In this document: piece after piece, positions 1 through 11,124 of the stretch
How the letters are laid out: every line of letters begins with the position of its first letter
Position numbering within the stretch: position 1 is the first letter of the stretch
DNA from: Tanypteryx hageni
Lineage: Eukaryota; Arthropoda; Insecta; Odonata; Petaluridae
Assembly (NCBI GenBank): GCA_028673005.1
Contig: CM054117.1
Span: 30,104,561-30,168,560 of the forward strand
DNA: 64,000 nucleotides
Direction of reading: 5' to 3'
Position numbers and translations under genes: made by a program
The notes under the pieces: generated by a model
What the model saw: the letters and a program-made list of their open reading frames with translations, nothing else
The model's database searches: none
Told to the model about the DNA's origin: nothing

Positions 1-284
1 CGGGGAGGCCCACACATTTTCTGATACGCCACCGGCCAAAACTATGTTTTAGTAATATAAATAAATGGAAAATATAATGAAGAACTTTTATTTACCATTA
101 ATTAATTACTACGTATAAAGCCTCCATTTAAAAAAACAGGCATTGTATTTGACAAAATGACCAGAAGCGAGCAATTACGTGTTTTTCTTTAAGCGAGTAA
201 TTGTAGGTTAACCGTTGAGGCTGCTGTAAGATTTTGAGTGTGTCGCGGCGGAGACGTGACGTCACAGGACTTAGGTAAAGTAGC
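1..284. other. Edge region; probable MITE end at window start
   Basis: Bases 1-36 read on the minus strand as a GGTGGCGTATC-type end, resembling the hAT-like GTGGCGTA ends seen elsewhere in this window (for example near 30110). The rest is AT-rich with no supported gene. Confidence 0.25.
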
Positions 285-339
285 TTATCGTACATTGTAA
301 TGCCACTGGACGCCATACAGTAACTATATATATGTATAT
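285..339 (+). repeat. Left fragment of a dispersed repeat split by the Helitron-like insertion
   Basis: The segment around CCACTGGACGCCATA matches CCACTGGACAACATA at about 10880. The same repeat resumes after the insertion at about 3424, with a shared segment around AGTATTATTTGTGAC. The 10.87-11.12 kb copy therefore serves as an unoccupied paralogous site. Confidence 0.6.
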
Positions 340-1124
340 ACTAGTAGTTGGTGCTTGCATACTGCAAGCATTTCATCTCACCTTGAAAAAACATTCCTTT
401 TTCAGACCTACATTTTATCATTACAAATAGTCTTTTAATTCTAAAGATTTCACCTCTACAGCGAATTTCGTTTTTCCCACATGTAAAAATAATAGTTTAA
501 AACAATCCCCAAATGTTGTTATTTTAAACATTATACACTTTCTCCATTATGGGATACTAATGCTACACATTTTAGCCTAATTTTAAAGTTTTAGCACTTC
601 TAGAAGTAAAATAATATTTTTCTAATTGTTTAAATTTAAACAATTTTTAAAGGCCGCCGAAATTCATATATGGTCATATTGAAATGTTTATTTGTGCAAT
701 TTCACTGCTCCGTAAATAATTTAAAAATTTCAGCTTCCTAGCTCATCCCGTAATGTCTAAACAGTTATCTATTTGTATAAATTTTAAGAATTTTTAACTT
801 CCAAACAAATTAAAATATCAAAATTTGTATAATCCCTATTTCGTTTTTTAAGAATTCTACTTATTAAAAAAATTTCAACTTCGTGGCACATTCGAAAATA
901 CATAAACCTTGAAAATTTGTTTAAACAATTGCAAATTTTTCGCGGCCGCATTGTTGCACTTTTTCAAGATTTTCGTTTTTTCTAGTCGGTTTTGCACAAA
1001 ATCCTACCTAAGAAAATAATTTCGAATCTCCAGCTCATCTGGAAGTGCCTAAACATTAGTATCCTCCTATATATATGTTATCATTATATATCGACGACTC
1101 TTACAGAGGAGGAGGATATAACAT
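340..1124 (-). repeat. Helitron-like unit, copy A
   Basis: First ~785-bp unit. Its hairpin is at 353-369. It ends in an AT-rich junction with CCTCCT and AGGAGG motifs that can pair across the start of the next copy. Confidence 0.55.
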
Positions 1125-1903
1125 ACTAGTAGTTGGTGCGTGCATACTGCAAGCATTTCATATCACCTTGAAAAAACATTCATTTTTCAGACAAACATTT
1201 CATCATTACAAATATTCTTTTAATTCTAAAGATTTCACCTTCGCAGCGATTTTCGTTTTTCCCACATGTAAAAATAATAGTTTAAAACAATCCTCAAATG
1301 TTGTAACTTTAAAAATTTTACACTTTCTTCATTATGAGGTACCAATGCTACACATTTTAGCCAAATTTTAAAGTTGTAGCATTTCTAGAAGTAAAATAAT
1401 ATTTTTCTAATTGTTTAAATTTAAATAATTTTTAACGGCCGCCGCAACTCAGATATGGTAAAATTGAAATGTTTATTTGCACAAATTCACTACTCTGTAA
1501 ATAATTTGAAAATTTTAGCTTCCTAGCTCATCCCATAGTACCTAAACAGCTATCTATTTGTTTAAACTTGAAGAATTTTTAACTGCCAAACAAATTAAAA
1601 TATCAAAATTTGTATAATCCCTATTTCGGTTTTTTAGGAATTCTACTTAAAAAAAATTCAACTCTGTAGCACATGCGAAAATACATAAACCATGAAAATT
1701 TGTTTAAACAATTGCGAATTTTTAGCGGCCGCATTGTTGCATTTTTTTTAGATTTTCGTTTTTTCTAGTCGGTTTTGCACAAAATCCTACCTATGAAAAA
1801 AATTTCGAATCTCCAGCACATCTGGAAGTGCCTAAACATTAGTATCCTCCTGTTATATGTTATCATTATATATCGACGACTCTTACAGAGGAGGATATAA
1901 CAT
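1125..1903 (-). repeat. Helitron-like unit, copy B
   Basis: Second unit, ~779 bp, with its hairpin at 1138-1154 carrying one stem mismatch (GCGTGCA). It follows copy A head-to-tail. Confidence 0.55.
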
Positions 1904-2322
1904 ACTAGTAGTTGGTGCTTGCATACTGCAAGCATTTCATCTCACCTTGAAAAAACATTCATTTTTCAGAGAGACATTTCAACATTACAAATAGTCTTTT
2001 AATTCTAAATATTTCACCTCCGCAGCGATTTTCGTTTTTCCCACATGTAAGAATAATATTTTAAAACAATCCCCAAATGTTGCAATTTTAAAATTTTACA
2101 CTTTCTCCATTATGGGGTACTAATGCTACACATTTTAGCCAAATTTTTAAGTTGTAGCACTTCTAGAAGTAAAATAATATTTTTCTAATTGTTTAAATTT
2201 AAACAATTTTTAACGGCCGCCGCAATTCATATATGGTCATATTGAAATGTTTATTTGTGCAATTTCACTGCTCCGTAAATAATTTAAAAATTTCAGCTTC
2301 CTAGCTCATCCCGTAGTACCTA
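1904..2322 (-). repeat. Helitron-like unit, copy C (truncated)
   Basis: Third direct copy. Homology to copies A and B is lost near 2322 after CCCGTAGTACCTAAA, so only about 420 bp remain. Confidence 0.5.
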
Positions 2323-2649
2323 AAAAATTATTAAACTTTAATGTTCAAATGGGGTTAAAACAACCCCTAAAATTTAAAATTTTTAAATTTTCGATTTTTA
2401 TAGTTGGTTATGAGAAAAGTTCTATAATCTTGCAAAATTTTAGCTTCCTAAACTTATTAGATTGGTCTACACACTGGATTTCGTTTTCCCATGCTAACTT
2501 ATGGGAGATATTCCGGGGTCTCTGGAGTCGAACCCAAGACACTGTAAGCAAAAGTGACAATAATTCATAATAGATATTGCGGCCTTCTAGCAACACTGAA
2601 AATTTCATTTTTCTAGCTTACCGGCAAGTGCCCAAAATTAATTTACAAA
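2323..2649. other. Unique centre of the composite, with a tRNA-type B-box
   Basis: This segment separates the direct copies from the inverted one. On the minus strand it contains GGGTTCGACTCC near 2520-2535, which fits the RNA polymerase III B-box. No convincing A-box or cloverleaf is seen, so a SINE relic is only a possibility. Confidence 0.3.
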
Positions 2650-3363
2650 AATGGTGCACTTTCAGATGTGCTGGAGATTCGAAATTTTTTTCATAGGTAG
2701 GAGTTTGTGCAAAACCGACTAGAAAAAACGAAAATCATGAAAAAGTTCAACAATGCGGCCGCTAAAAATTCGCAATTGTTTAAACAAATTTTCAGGGTTT
2801 AGGCATTTCCGAATGTTCTACGGAGCTGAAATTTTTTTATAAGTAGAATTCTTAAAAAAACGAAATAGGGATTATACAAATTTTGATATTTCAATTTGTT
2901 TGGAAGTTAAAAATTCTTAAAGTTTAAACAAATAGATAACTGTTTAGGTACTACGGGATGAGCTAGGAAGCTGAAATTTTCAAATTATTTGCAAAGTAGT
3001 GAATTTGCACAAATTTGCATTTCAATTTTACCATACATGAATTGCGGCAGCCGTTAAAAATTATTTAAATTTAAACAATTAGAAAAATATTATTTGACTT
3101 CTAGAAGTGCTACAACTTTAAAATTTGGCTGAAATGTGTAGCAGTAGTACCCCATAATGAAGATAGTGTAAAAATTTTAAAATTGCAACATTTGGGGATT
3201 GTTTAAACTATTATTTTTACATGTGGGAAAAACGGAAATCGCTGCGGAGGTGAAATCTTTAGAATTGAAAGAATATTTGTAATGATGAAATGTCTGTCTG
3301 AAAAATGAATGTTTTTTCAAGGTGATATGAAATGCTTGCAGTATGCAAGCACCAACTACTAGT
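2650..3363 (+). repeat. Helitron-like unit, copy D (inverted)
   Basis: This is the reverse complement of most of a unit. It ends on the plus strand with a hairpin at 3334-3350 and CTAG at 3359-3362. Confidence 0.55.
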
Positions 3364-4045
3364 ATGTTATATCCTCCTCCTCCTCTGAAAGGAACGTCTA
3401 TATAGAATGATGTATGTATATATATATGGCTAACACAGTATTATTTGTGACATCAGGCTCAACAATTGGATTGATTTTATTCAAATTTCTTAGAGCCATT
3501 TTTGAGTAAATCAAATTGTTTTAAAAATCGCCAACAATAAACTACGTTTCATTTTTTTGCAATATCATTTTTATCAAAAAGGGTCTGCAAAAGATGATAT
3601 ACTGCATAAATACGAGATATCGTTTGGTTTTTGAACGCGATTTGGCCCTAGAACCTCGTACAGACAGACGTAGAGACAGGCACGGCATGACGAAAACCAC
3701 TTTTATGGACTCAGGGCAGTGGCGGATCCAAGGGGGAGAGGGGGGCGATCGCCCTCCCCCTGTACGACCCCATTTCCCTCCACTGGGTGCATCCTTTAAT
3801 TTATTCCGCGCAACATTCCTTGTTTCTGCACCGAATATTAAGTCTGTATAACAAGGGAAAGAAAGATTAGATGGAGTTAGGGATTTTCCAAATGTATGGT
3901 CGTCGGCAGAGGGGAATCAAGAGGGGGGACGGGCAATTGGGGCGATCTGGATCCGCCCATGAGTGAATTTCCATCAAAATCTAAAAGTCGAATTTTTTCA
4001 CGATTACAATGCTTTCTCTATAAACTGCCTATATGAGAAAGTAAA
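3364..4045 (+). repeat. Right part of the dispersed repeat, ending in an AGAAAGTAAAA tail
   Basis: Bases 3424-3630 align with 10910-11124. The tail (CTATATGAGAAAGTAAAA near 4030-4047) is related to the ends of the repeats finishing at 13077 and about 41770 (TATGGAGAAAGTA). A separate MITE interrupts it at 3717-3961. No coding function is seen. Confidence 0.5.
3717..3961. mobile_element. hAT-like MITE with CAGTGGCGGATCC end
   Basis: The left end begins CAGTGGCGGATCCA. The right end reads inward as CATGGGCGGATCCA, giving imperfect terminal inverted repeats around a ~245-bp non-coding body. It interrupts a repeat whose two halves are otherwise contiguous. The exact target duplication could not be settled. 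Confidence 0.5.
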
Positions 4046-5190
4046 AATATGGGATAGGGATAAATGGTAGGAAAGCTGTGTGAAAAATATCGAGGTAATG
4101 ATGTGACCGAACTCATGGAAATGTGAGGAAATACTCGACATAAATAGGAACGAAATTTTTTAAAATTATATTTAATGGATTTGTAAATAATTTTATATCT
4201 ACATAATTTTTAAAATTTTAGAATTTCTTAATTTCTTCAACCTTTAAATTTTAAATATCTAGGGTATTTTAAAGATTTTTAGAAATTTTGAAGTGGTAAA
4301 AGTATTTTCGAAATTTTGGGATTTCTGAAATTTATGAAAATTTGGATATTTTGACATTATTAAAAATTTTAATTTTTTAAGAATTTTTTATATTTTTGAA
4401 ATTTTGTAAACTCTTGGGATGTTTAAAAAATTTTGAAAAAAAAATTATATTGAAATTTTTAAAAATTTCTTTAAAAAATTCATAAATTCAGGATATTTAA
4501 ATTTCTTAAGAAAGGGTCAACTGCTGAAGGCAAGGACACCTCCACAAAATAGGTAGCGACATGGTCACATCCTAGCATGATTACATTCAGGGCATTAGGA
4601 TACCCAATAATGTCGACAAAGAGAAGACTAACTGCTGTATATTGTGCAGTCCAGTTACGATTCCATATTTACAGTTATTCGATCTAGTCCTTCATATTCT
4701 AAAGAAACTACAACACAAGCCAGTGGATCGTAGCAGCGATGTCCCAATATGATAATCAGTTCCTTAAATTACGCGAAAGAGAAGAACAGTCGAAAGATTT
4801 ACTCTCAAATACAGTTAATTACCTGTTTTTATAATAATACTTCTTCTATCTCCATATCTGTAGTTTTGCACATAAATGTACATAATTTGTTTATCCTACA
4901 TCATTGTTATAATTGGCGTAATTATTTAAATTAAATTAGACATTATGATTTTTAATGTTTTATTCCTTTACAGCAACAGCAGATTTTAAATAATTAAAAC
5001 ATTAAGGTTTTACATTTGCTTCCGGAGAATTTCATTACATTTATCCGAAAATATTTTATGAAATATTATATCAATGTTACCAGAGACTCTGTAGTAATCC
5101 TCATACATACCGTATTGGCCCGAATATAATTCGCTCACTTTTTCCTAAGTGTGTCCATTCAAAAATCGAGGTTTGTATTATTTAGCAACC
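4046..5190. other. AT-rich, no supported gene
   Basis: Bases 4140-4510 are low-complexity runs of AAATTTT-type words. Short ORFs here show no codon-use or domain signal. Confidence 0.5.
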
Positions 5191-5194
5191 TAAT

Positions 5195-6050
5195 TCAAAG
5201 TTATTAACCTCCATAGCGAATATTTTGTAGCGGTAAGAGCGAAGTAGTTATAGAGTCTTTATAAAGATGATGGTGATGTAAGCTTTGCGATTCTCTGAAA
5301 TTATTGTAATCACATACGCTCAGATTTATCAAAGTCGAAATCAATGTGCGATCGAATTCATAAATGGTCGAGATAACGTCCACAGTTTGAATAACAAAAT
5401 TAGCGAGTGCGAATGTTCCCTGTCAGAGCTCGAAACTCTCGACTGCCGTGAGCTTTTTTGGTAGAAGTAGAGACTGATTCCTTTAAAATATATATATTGG
5501 CTGATTCTTCATGCCGCTGAGCGATGATGCCCGTCCACTGGAAAAGAGTGCTTCGACTCATTAATTAGAGTAGCCGTCAGAGAAATGTTATCTTTGATGA
5601 CTTTAGACTCAGAATTGGCTGTGAATATTTTAACGTAGGCCATTATATTCCGGCTCTCGACTCTTAATTTCTTGACATTTTCATTCAAGGCTAAGAACAG
5701 TGCCGATGTAACCTCTTCAACACGTAAGGAATTTCAAAACCTTGAACAAGAGCTTTTAAATCACATAGCAAATATTATTGTAGCAGTAAGAGCAAAGTAG
5801 TTATTGAGTCTTTATACAGATGTCCATTTTATCCAATGCTCAGAGCAGTGCCACTATAACCTCTACAATATCTGAGGGTTCGTCATTCTGTATTTCAACA
5901 TCTTAACCAAAACTTTTAAATCATATAACAAATACTTTTGTAGCGGTAAGAGCAAACTAATTATTGAGTTTTTATGCAGATGACCATTTTTTCTAGGCTT
6001 ATAACAATGCCAATATAACTTCTCCAACACTTAAGGGCTCGCCATCCAGG
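5195..6050 (+). repeat. Degenerate ~160-bp tandem repeat
   Basis: A segment containing GTAGCGGTAAGAGC followed by GTTATTGAGT recurs near 5228, 5780 and 5940. A second segment (AACAGTGCCGATGTAACCTC type) recurs near 5697, 5849 and 6005. Adjacent units are about 150-165 bp apart. The first unit is separated from the others by unrelated sequence. Confidence 0.55.
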
Positions 6051-6397
6051 ATAACGTGATGTTAAACTCTTCCGCGCTCCAATTAAGCGTCGAGCGTGTT
6101 TTCCCATCCGTCCTCAAAGCGATAGTGCTTCCACGAATCAACCCCCTCATAGATTGGTTTGAGAGTGGAAGAAGGTGGAGTGGGAACCATCAACCACGAG
6201 TTATCGCCCTTACCCTGGAATATTTTTCGCTACGGCAGCATTGAGGATACAGTGGGCTTTTTGTAAGACTTGCTATATGCTGTGATTCAAGACCATGCCC
6301 TTCCTCTAAAATATCCTCCCCAAGTCGTCCGAAGAGGAAGTCCTCGGAGATTTTCCACGTCCGTAGAAACAAGAAAGCGTGTTCGATGCATCGTGGT

Positions 6398-6530
6398 GGC
6401 TTTCGGTGACAGCTTCGTCCGGCACATCCGATGCATCGCAACCGTTGCAGGTTGCTTTAAGGCAAAGCAACCTGCAACGGTGGCGAAACGTCGGACATAT
6501 CATGCTTCGGGCGCAACTGTCACCGAAAGC
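6398..6530. repeat. Long foldback with perfect 18-bp core stem
   Basis: Arms 6441-6458 and 6464-6481 are perfectly complementary around a 5-nt loop. Weaker pairing extends outward to two CTTTCGGTGACAG-type blocks (6409-6422 and 6517-6530). The right arm contains GGCGAAACGTCGG, a motif type common in Penelope-like and SINE terminal repeats. Overlapping ORFs on both strands are by-products of the palindrome. Confidence 0.6.
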
Positions 6531-6599
6531 ATCGAGCATCATCGCGGCGAAAGTATTCGATTTTACGTTTTTTTAAGTCTACGAGTATCTTCAACAGAC

Positions 6600-8095
6600 G
6601 CAGATAAGGAAGATTTTCCAACGCAGTATTAATTAAACAGTGTGACATTCTCAGGAGCGGAAAGGTCTTCTTCATTCAATAATTATTCCGCTTCCAACTT
6701 CTCTTCCTCCATTCCATCTCCACCCCCTTCCCAATCCCTCGATACCAAGTCATTTTGTTGTCTGGCTACCCTCTCTACTTCTCCAGCGCAGGTGCTCCAA
6801 ATCCTTTCCTCTCTTCCCTTCAACAAGGCCATTGGCTTCGATGGCATCGGTATGAAATTTCTCGAGAGAACTTCCAACCAACTCTGCGTCTCTCTCTATC
6901 TTTCTTTCTTTATTGCATTTTTCCATAAGAGTGGCGACAAAAATGGTGTTGAAATTAGAAAATTTTTTCTTTACTATCGACGCTTTTTATACTTTGAAAA
7001 ATGATTATCCGCAAATGTCTCCTTCACTCTTCCCTATATTTTTACGCAAAAGCATGGCTATCTTCCTGAATCGTCCACTCTGACCAATTTTTCTGTTCTT
7101 CTTAATCACATCACATTATCATTTTAAGTTGCCTCACAACTCAGTGTACGCTTGCAAAGCTCTTTCAACCGCTTTAATATCCCTCACACTTTCCTTTCAT
7201 TCGTCACATTCATTGAGGAAATTGGCGAACACTGCTCTTGCCTCGGAAAATTCTGGAGCTCCGCAGTAAACGCTTCTAGGACCCGTCTTTTTAATCTTTT
7301 AATAGACGATCTTGTCGATGTCATCTCTACATCTTCCTGTCGAATTCTACAATATAACTAGAGAATCTTGGAGCAGGTTGACTCCTTCGATGATGATGCT
7401 TCACTCCTCTATTTCATAACGGGCTGTGTCTCTTCACGGTCTAATCTATCGTTTCACCGGAATTTACAATACCTCTGATCTCTTTGTAACCTACATCCAG
7501 CCTCTTCTAAAGTGCTGCTACCCTGTTAGGTCTTTAGCCTCTCTCACTGCACTCGAGCTCCTCATGAGACCACTAAATTTTTTCTTCTCTAAAAATCGCC
7601 ATCGAGTCCCCCACCACCATAACTCTTTCTCTATCCACAGCCTTCAATGTTTAAGTTTATGAACTTTAACTGATCGGAGATGATCGATGGACAACAATTT
7701 CCTTAAAAAATAGTATATGACTACAACACACCACCTTAATTTATCCCTATCTATTCTCTAGGTGTATCCTTCCGCACCACATGAGATGGCTGCACAATCT
7801 CTTCCACTGTCCTACTCCTTCACTTGATGTAATCATGGGATCTGTGTCTGTCCTCTTTCCCGGTCTCTACAGCACACACTAAATGGAGCTCCTCACACAG
7901 ATGTTTCCATGGTTAATTCTTCCCTCATCTTCTGTTTAATATTCTCTTGTTATTGTTATGCTTGAATATTCTATGTTGTTGATAAATTTAATTTCCATAA
8001 CCTTCAGTTTTTTGTTTTATTACTTTGCTACTATATCTAATGTAAAATGACCGAGTTCTGTATTTGGATAATTTAAGTAAATAATAAAAATCAAG
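6600..8095 (+). pseudogene. Decayed LINE reverse transcriptase
   Basis: Several frames carry reverse-transcriptase fragments in the correct order. Near 6800-6870 there is a LPFNKAIGFDGIGMKFL segment (fingers). Near 7255-7300 a damaged version of the VPQGSVLGP block appears as SGAPQ-stop-TLLGPVFLIF. Near 7480-7530 VTYIQPLLKCCYPV matches the thumb-region segment typical of CR1/Jockey-type elements. Stops and frameshifts separate the pieces, and the YADD box is not preserved. The 3' end probably lies near 8095, where AATAATAAA-type sequence ends the element. It is a dead copy, with the clade uncertain. Confidence 0.6.
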
Positions 8096-8099
8096 TGAA

Positions 8100-9640
8100 T
8101 TTGATGGAATAACGCAATTTATCGCAGTTTTCATGAGGCTCTCACCGCTGAGTTTAGTTTGAGTACTGAATTTATTGTCAATAATGGATGATCATATTAA
8201 GGAAAGATCAATTTTGAGTAACGGAATGAAGCACGGCTGCGAGGCGAATTTAGTGAGATAAAACAGCAATAATATTGTCGTGACCGATATGCAAGGTGCT
8301 AATTTGGTTTAATCATCAAGATTCAGTTAGTAAAAGGCGATAATTAACTATTTATATATGTTTTCGCATATAGGTTGGTTGCTGAAATAATCACGTTTGG
8401 CAAAATTTGTAAGGAAAGGAGTGAAAATACAAAAATAAGAAATATCGTTTTGTGTTCGCACAGTGACCTTTTTTCTGCACTGGCTATTTCTTGTTACTTA
8501 AAGAGGTAAGCTTTCAAGTGAAAATATTCTTATATATATAAACGTTGCATATCGCATTAACATGTTGTGTACCGGATTTATATTCCCGTAGTACACTTAG
8601 TTCATAGACATGTTGTCATAAATCCAAAAAACGCCCGCGAAATCTCGTGGCCGGCTCAAATGAAATTTTCTTGGTCACGATTTAATTAGTAATTAGTAGT
8701 AACGATTTAAATATACGTTTTACGTTGTTGAAAGTGAATAGTAGAAATTTACCGCCATGTAGAGCCAAAACGATTCAATTTTCGAAGAACTTATTTTTCA
8801 GGAATTTATATAATATAAAAATTTAAATAAATAATCAGAGTATTGTAAAATAAACGTAAATTTTACGTGGAATTTCTATGCAAAAAAAACAAATTTTAAT
8901 CATCGAATTGCAAGGCTGAAAACTGTCAGCCCCATATTTAAGTAGTAATTTCAAGCGTCGACATTCGTTGAAAATATCTCGGGAAAATAAACGACGATTT
9001 TCAAAAAATAAACGATTTCTATCAGGTAACAATTTAAAGCGTCGATATTCGTCGAAAATCTCTCGGGAAAATAAACGTCGATTTTAATCGTCGAATCCTA
9101 CCAAGCCTAGTTATAACAAATATTGAATGAGCTTCAATTTCTTTAAAAAAATTATTTGCAGCTTAAACTAAGCAGTTTTTCTTGCATCCCCTTAAAATTT
9201 ATTCTAATAAACATGTCTAAAAATTAATTTAGGGTTTATTTTTCACCGGTTAACCGTTTAGATGATTATCTTTTGACCGGTTAGCGAAAATTCCGGTTAA
9301 TTGGAAGCACTAGTTGTGTTCCATATCCCTTCATTCACTCTCTCCCAGACCAAAAATCCACTAAGCAAAATTAAGAAAGCACTCTGGCACGCAAACATTT
9401 CTATCACTCGTTCATTAATCTGGAATCCCATATCCCAGATCAGATCAAACCGCGTTAATGCGAGCCATACTCCGCGTTATCTGTACGTATGGTAATAAAA
9501 AACAATAATTGTAGCGATTCCGAGTTTTAAGGACCCGTGTAATAAGACGGTCGGTTTTAATGAACACGTATTTTATATATTTAAAATGTTTATTATATTC
9601 ATGTTAAATTAGCTTTAAAACAATATGGTAGCGAGTCGAA
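8100..9640. other. No supported gene
   Basis: AT-rich. Bases 8940-9090 contain two similar copies (~90 bp apart) of a segment around AAATCTCTCGGGAAAATAAACG. Bases 9245-9300 hold several ACCGGTTAAC-like words, as in some MITE ends. Nothing coding is convincing. Confidence 0.4.
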
Positions 9641-9707
9641 CTATCAGATTCGTTTGGTCCCGTGAGGGGCCACGGAGAGAGTCCCTTAGAGCAAGGAAAA
9701 ATTGGCA

Positions 9708-9729
9708 TCGGTGCCAAACTTGGCACCGA
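9708..9729. repeat. Perfect 10-bp hairpin
   Basis: TCGGTGCCAA and TTGGCACCGA pair perfectly around a 2-nt loop. A further GGCACCGG follows about 20 bp downstream. Function unknown. Confidence 0.5.
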
Positions 9730-9943
9730 CTGAAACATTGGCTGGCACCGGTTATTACAAGTTTTGTTTATATTAACATCTGAAATTACTTGATAAGTCA
9801 TATGTTTTTGTAAGATACCTTTTTGCTGTTACTTTATGTTTCCACCGAAAAGTATAAATTGATGGAATAAAGTGATCTGAAGATCCTATGCAGACAGACA
9901 TAAGCAGTAATGTTGGGAATATTTTTGAGAGGAGAAAAACGTC

Positions 9944-10015
9944 TGCTATTGCCGGGAATCGAACCCTGCTCTTCCACTTGCAGGGTGGATATTCTACCCC
10001 CGAACTATCTTAGCA
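9944..10015 (-). pseudogene. tRNA-like sequence (tRNA pseudogene or SINE head)
   Basis: On the minus strand the B-box GGTTCGATTCC sits in a near-standard T-arm. An anticodon-type stem CCAC/GTGG surrounds a 7-nt loop, and the terminal 5 bp pair as TGCTA/TAGCA. Acceptor pairs 6 and 7 mismatch and position 33 is C instead of U, so a working tRNA is unlikely. The B-box and D-arm resemble glycine tRNA. Confidence 0.5.
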
Positions 10016-10027
10016 GATTAATTTTCT

Positions 10028-10162
10028 CGTTTCTGAACGCGGATATTTCCTTGATTGGGTCCGAATAAGACAAGCTAGAATCAACCAGCCTCAACAGATG
10101 TCCTCGAAGAGATACATCGAAGAAAACTCCCCCCTCTCTAAAACATCAGCGTTCAGAAATGT
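10028..10162. mobile_element. Short inverted-repeat element (candidate MITE)
   Basis: TTTCTGAACGCGGAT near 10030 is mirrored by ATCAGCGTTCAGAAA near 10146. About 130 bp, non-coding, directly beside the tRNA-like sequence. No target duplication identified. Confidence 0.35.
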
Positions 10163-10496
10163 CAAATATCTTGCTTAGTTATCGAAAGAAATTAATCATA
10201 ATTATTGTCAATATAGTAATTTGCTTTAAACTGCCCATTAAAATTTGCAAACGAAAAAATAATTTTCAATGTACACGTGAAGTATCTTCCTATTTGAAAT
10301 GTTGAGTTGTTAATCAATACAATGCATTGGAGTCGTTTCTGACAAAGTTTTTACGCTACATGTTTATTTGTTTTAAATTTTCATGAAACTTTTCACAAAT
10401 TTTCAATCGGTTTTTGTCCTTCATGATTTTGTTTCATTGAAACCTCTTTGTGAGATGTAGAAAAATCGGAAAAAAATCTAATGTAAACTTAAAATA

Positions 10497-10600
10497 TGAG
10501 AGAGGTGAATGGAAGAGAGAAAAGGAGGAAGAATGGGAAGTGCCTTACATTTAATATTTAATCCACGCATACCCGTCATATTGACGGGCTTTTGTACTAG
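10497..10600 (+). repeat. Purine-tract / CCCGTCA-hairpin repeat, copy 1
   Basis: A GA-rich tract, then AATGGGAAGTGCCTTA, then a hairpin CCCGTCA-TAT-TGACGGG. The same order appears inverted at 20645-20870 and loosely at 44515-44790. Confidence 0.45.
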
Positions 10601-10869
10601 TGTGCATAATACGATTCCGGGAGATTTTGCCGCGAGAGGTTAACGCCTTAGTCGTGAACATGGACGTCCGCAGAAACAGTCGGAAGGGAAACTTAGGCAA
10701 CATTTAATAATTTATTTTTATAACTGCCCACTTACACAGACGACGACCTCTCACATCTATCACCTCTCACTAATAAGCGCGTGGCGTTAACAAAAGAGTG
10801 CGGAATTTTAGGCTAGGGAATCCATGTTTCCTTCTCCCCTACTCTGACGCATGCGCTGAGCATCTTGTA

Positions 10870-11124
10870 CAGAAATAATACCACTGGACAACATATATGT
10901 AGTAATATTTTGGGACATATAGTTTAGTATTATTTGTGACCACAGGCTGTACGAATGGATGGATTTTAATCAAAATCCTTACAGCCATTGTTGAGTAAAT
11001 CGAATTTTGTTTCAAAATATCAAAGAATAATATACCCCTAATTGTTGGGCAATATCGTTCATCTCATCAGTGTGTCTATTGTGAGTGCTATTATCCACAA
11101 ATATGAGGTACCATTCGATTAAGT
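10870..11124 (+). repeat. Dispersed repeat, paralogue of the one split at 340-3363
   Basis: Aligns over about 250 bp to 285-339 joined to 3424-3630, without the intervening 3-kb block. It ends at the TTAA (11125-11128) that borders the first piggyBac. Confidence 0.55.

Larger units (their letters stand above)
340..3363. mobile_element. Helitron-like composite: three direct ~780-bp copies plus one inverted copy
   Basis: CTAG-type ends occur at 341, 1126 and 1905 (minus orientation) and at 3359-3362 (plus orientation). Read outward, each end has a short hairpin (GCTTGCA, 3-nt loop, TGCAAGC), a ~9-nt spacer, then CTAG followed by T, the layout of a Helitron 3' end. Successive direct copies start 785 and 779 bp apart and are closely similar throughout. 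The fourth, inverted copy makes the block partly palindromic. No Rep/helicase coding is present, so this is non-autonomous. A foldback element is the main alternative, and the assignment rests on the hairpin-CTAG layout alone. Confidence 0.55.

Noticed and set aside
1..4000. CRISPR-like array in the repeated region
   Set aside because: Units are ~780 bp with no unique spacers, and the sequence is eukaryotic.
9301..9495. 64-residue frame resembling the end of a LINE ORF
   Set aside because: No RT block can be recognised and flanking frames are closed. Not enough to call.
9944..10015. Functional tRNA gene
   Set aside because: Acceptor-stem mismatches, C33, and the SINE-like surroundings argue for a relic. 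It is kept as a tRNA-like pseudogene.
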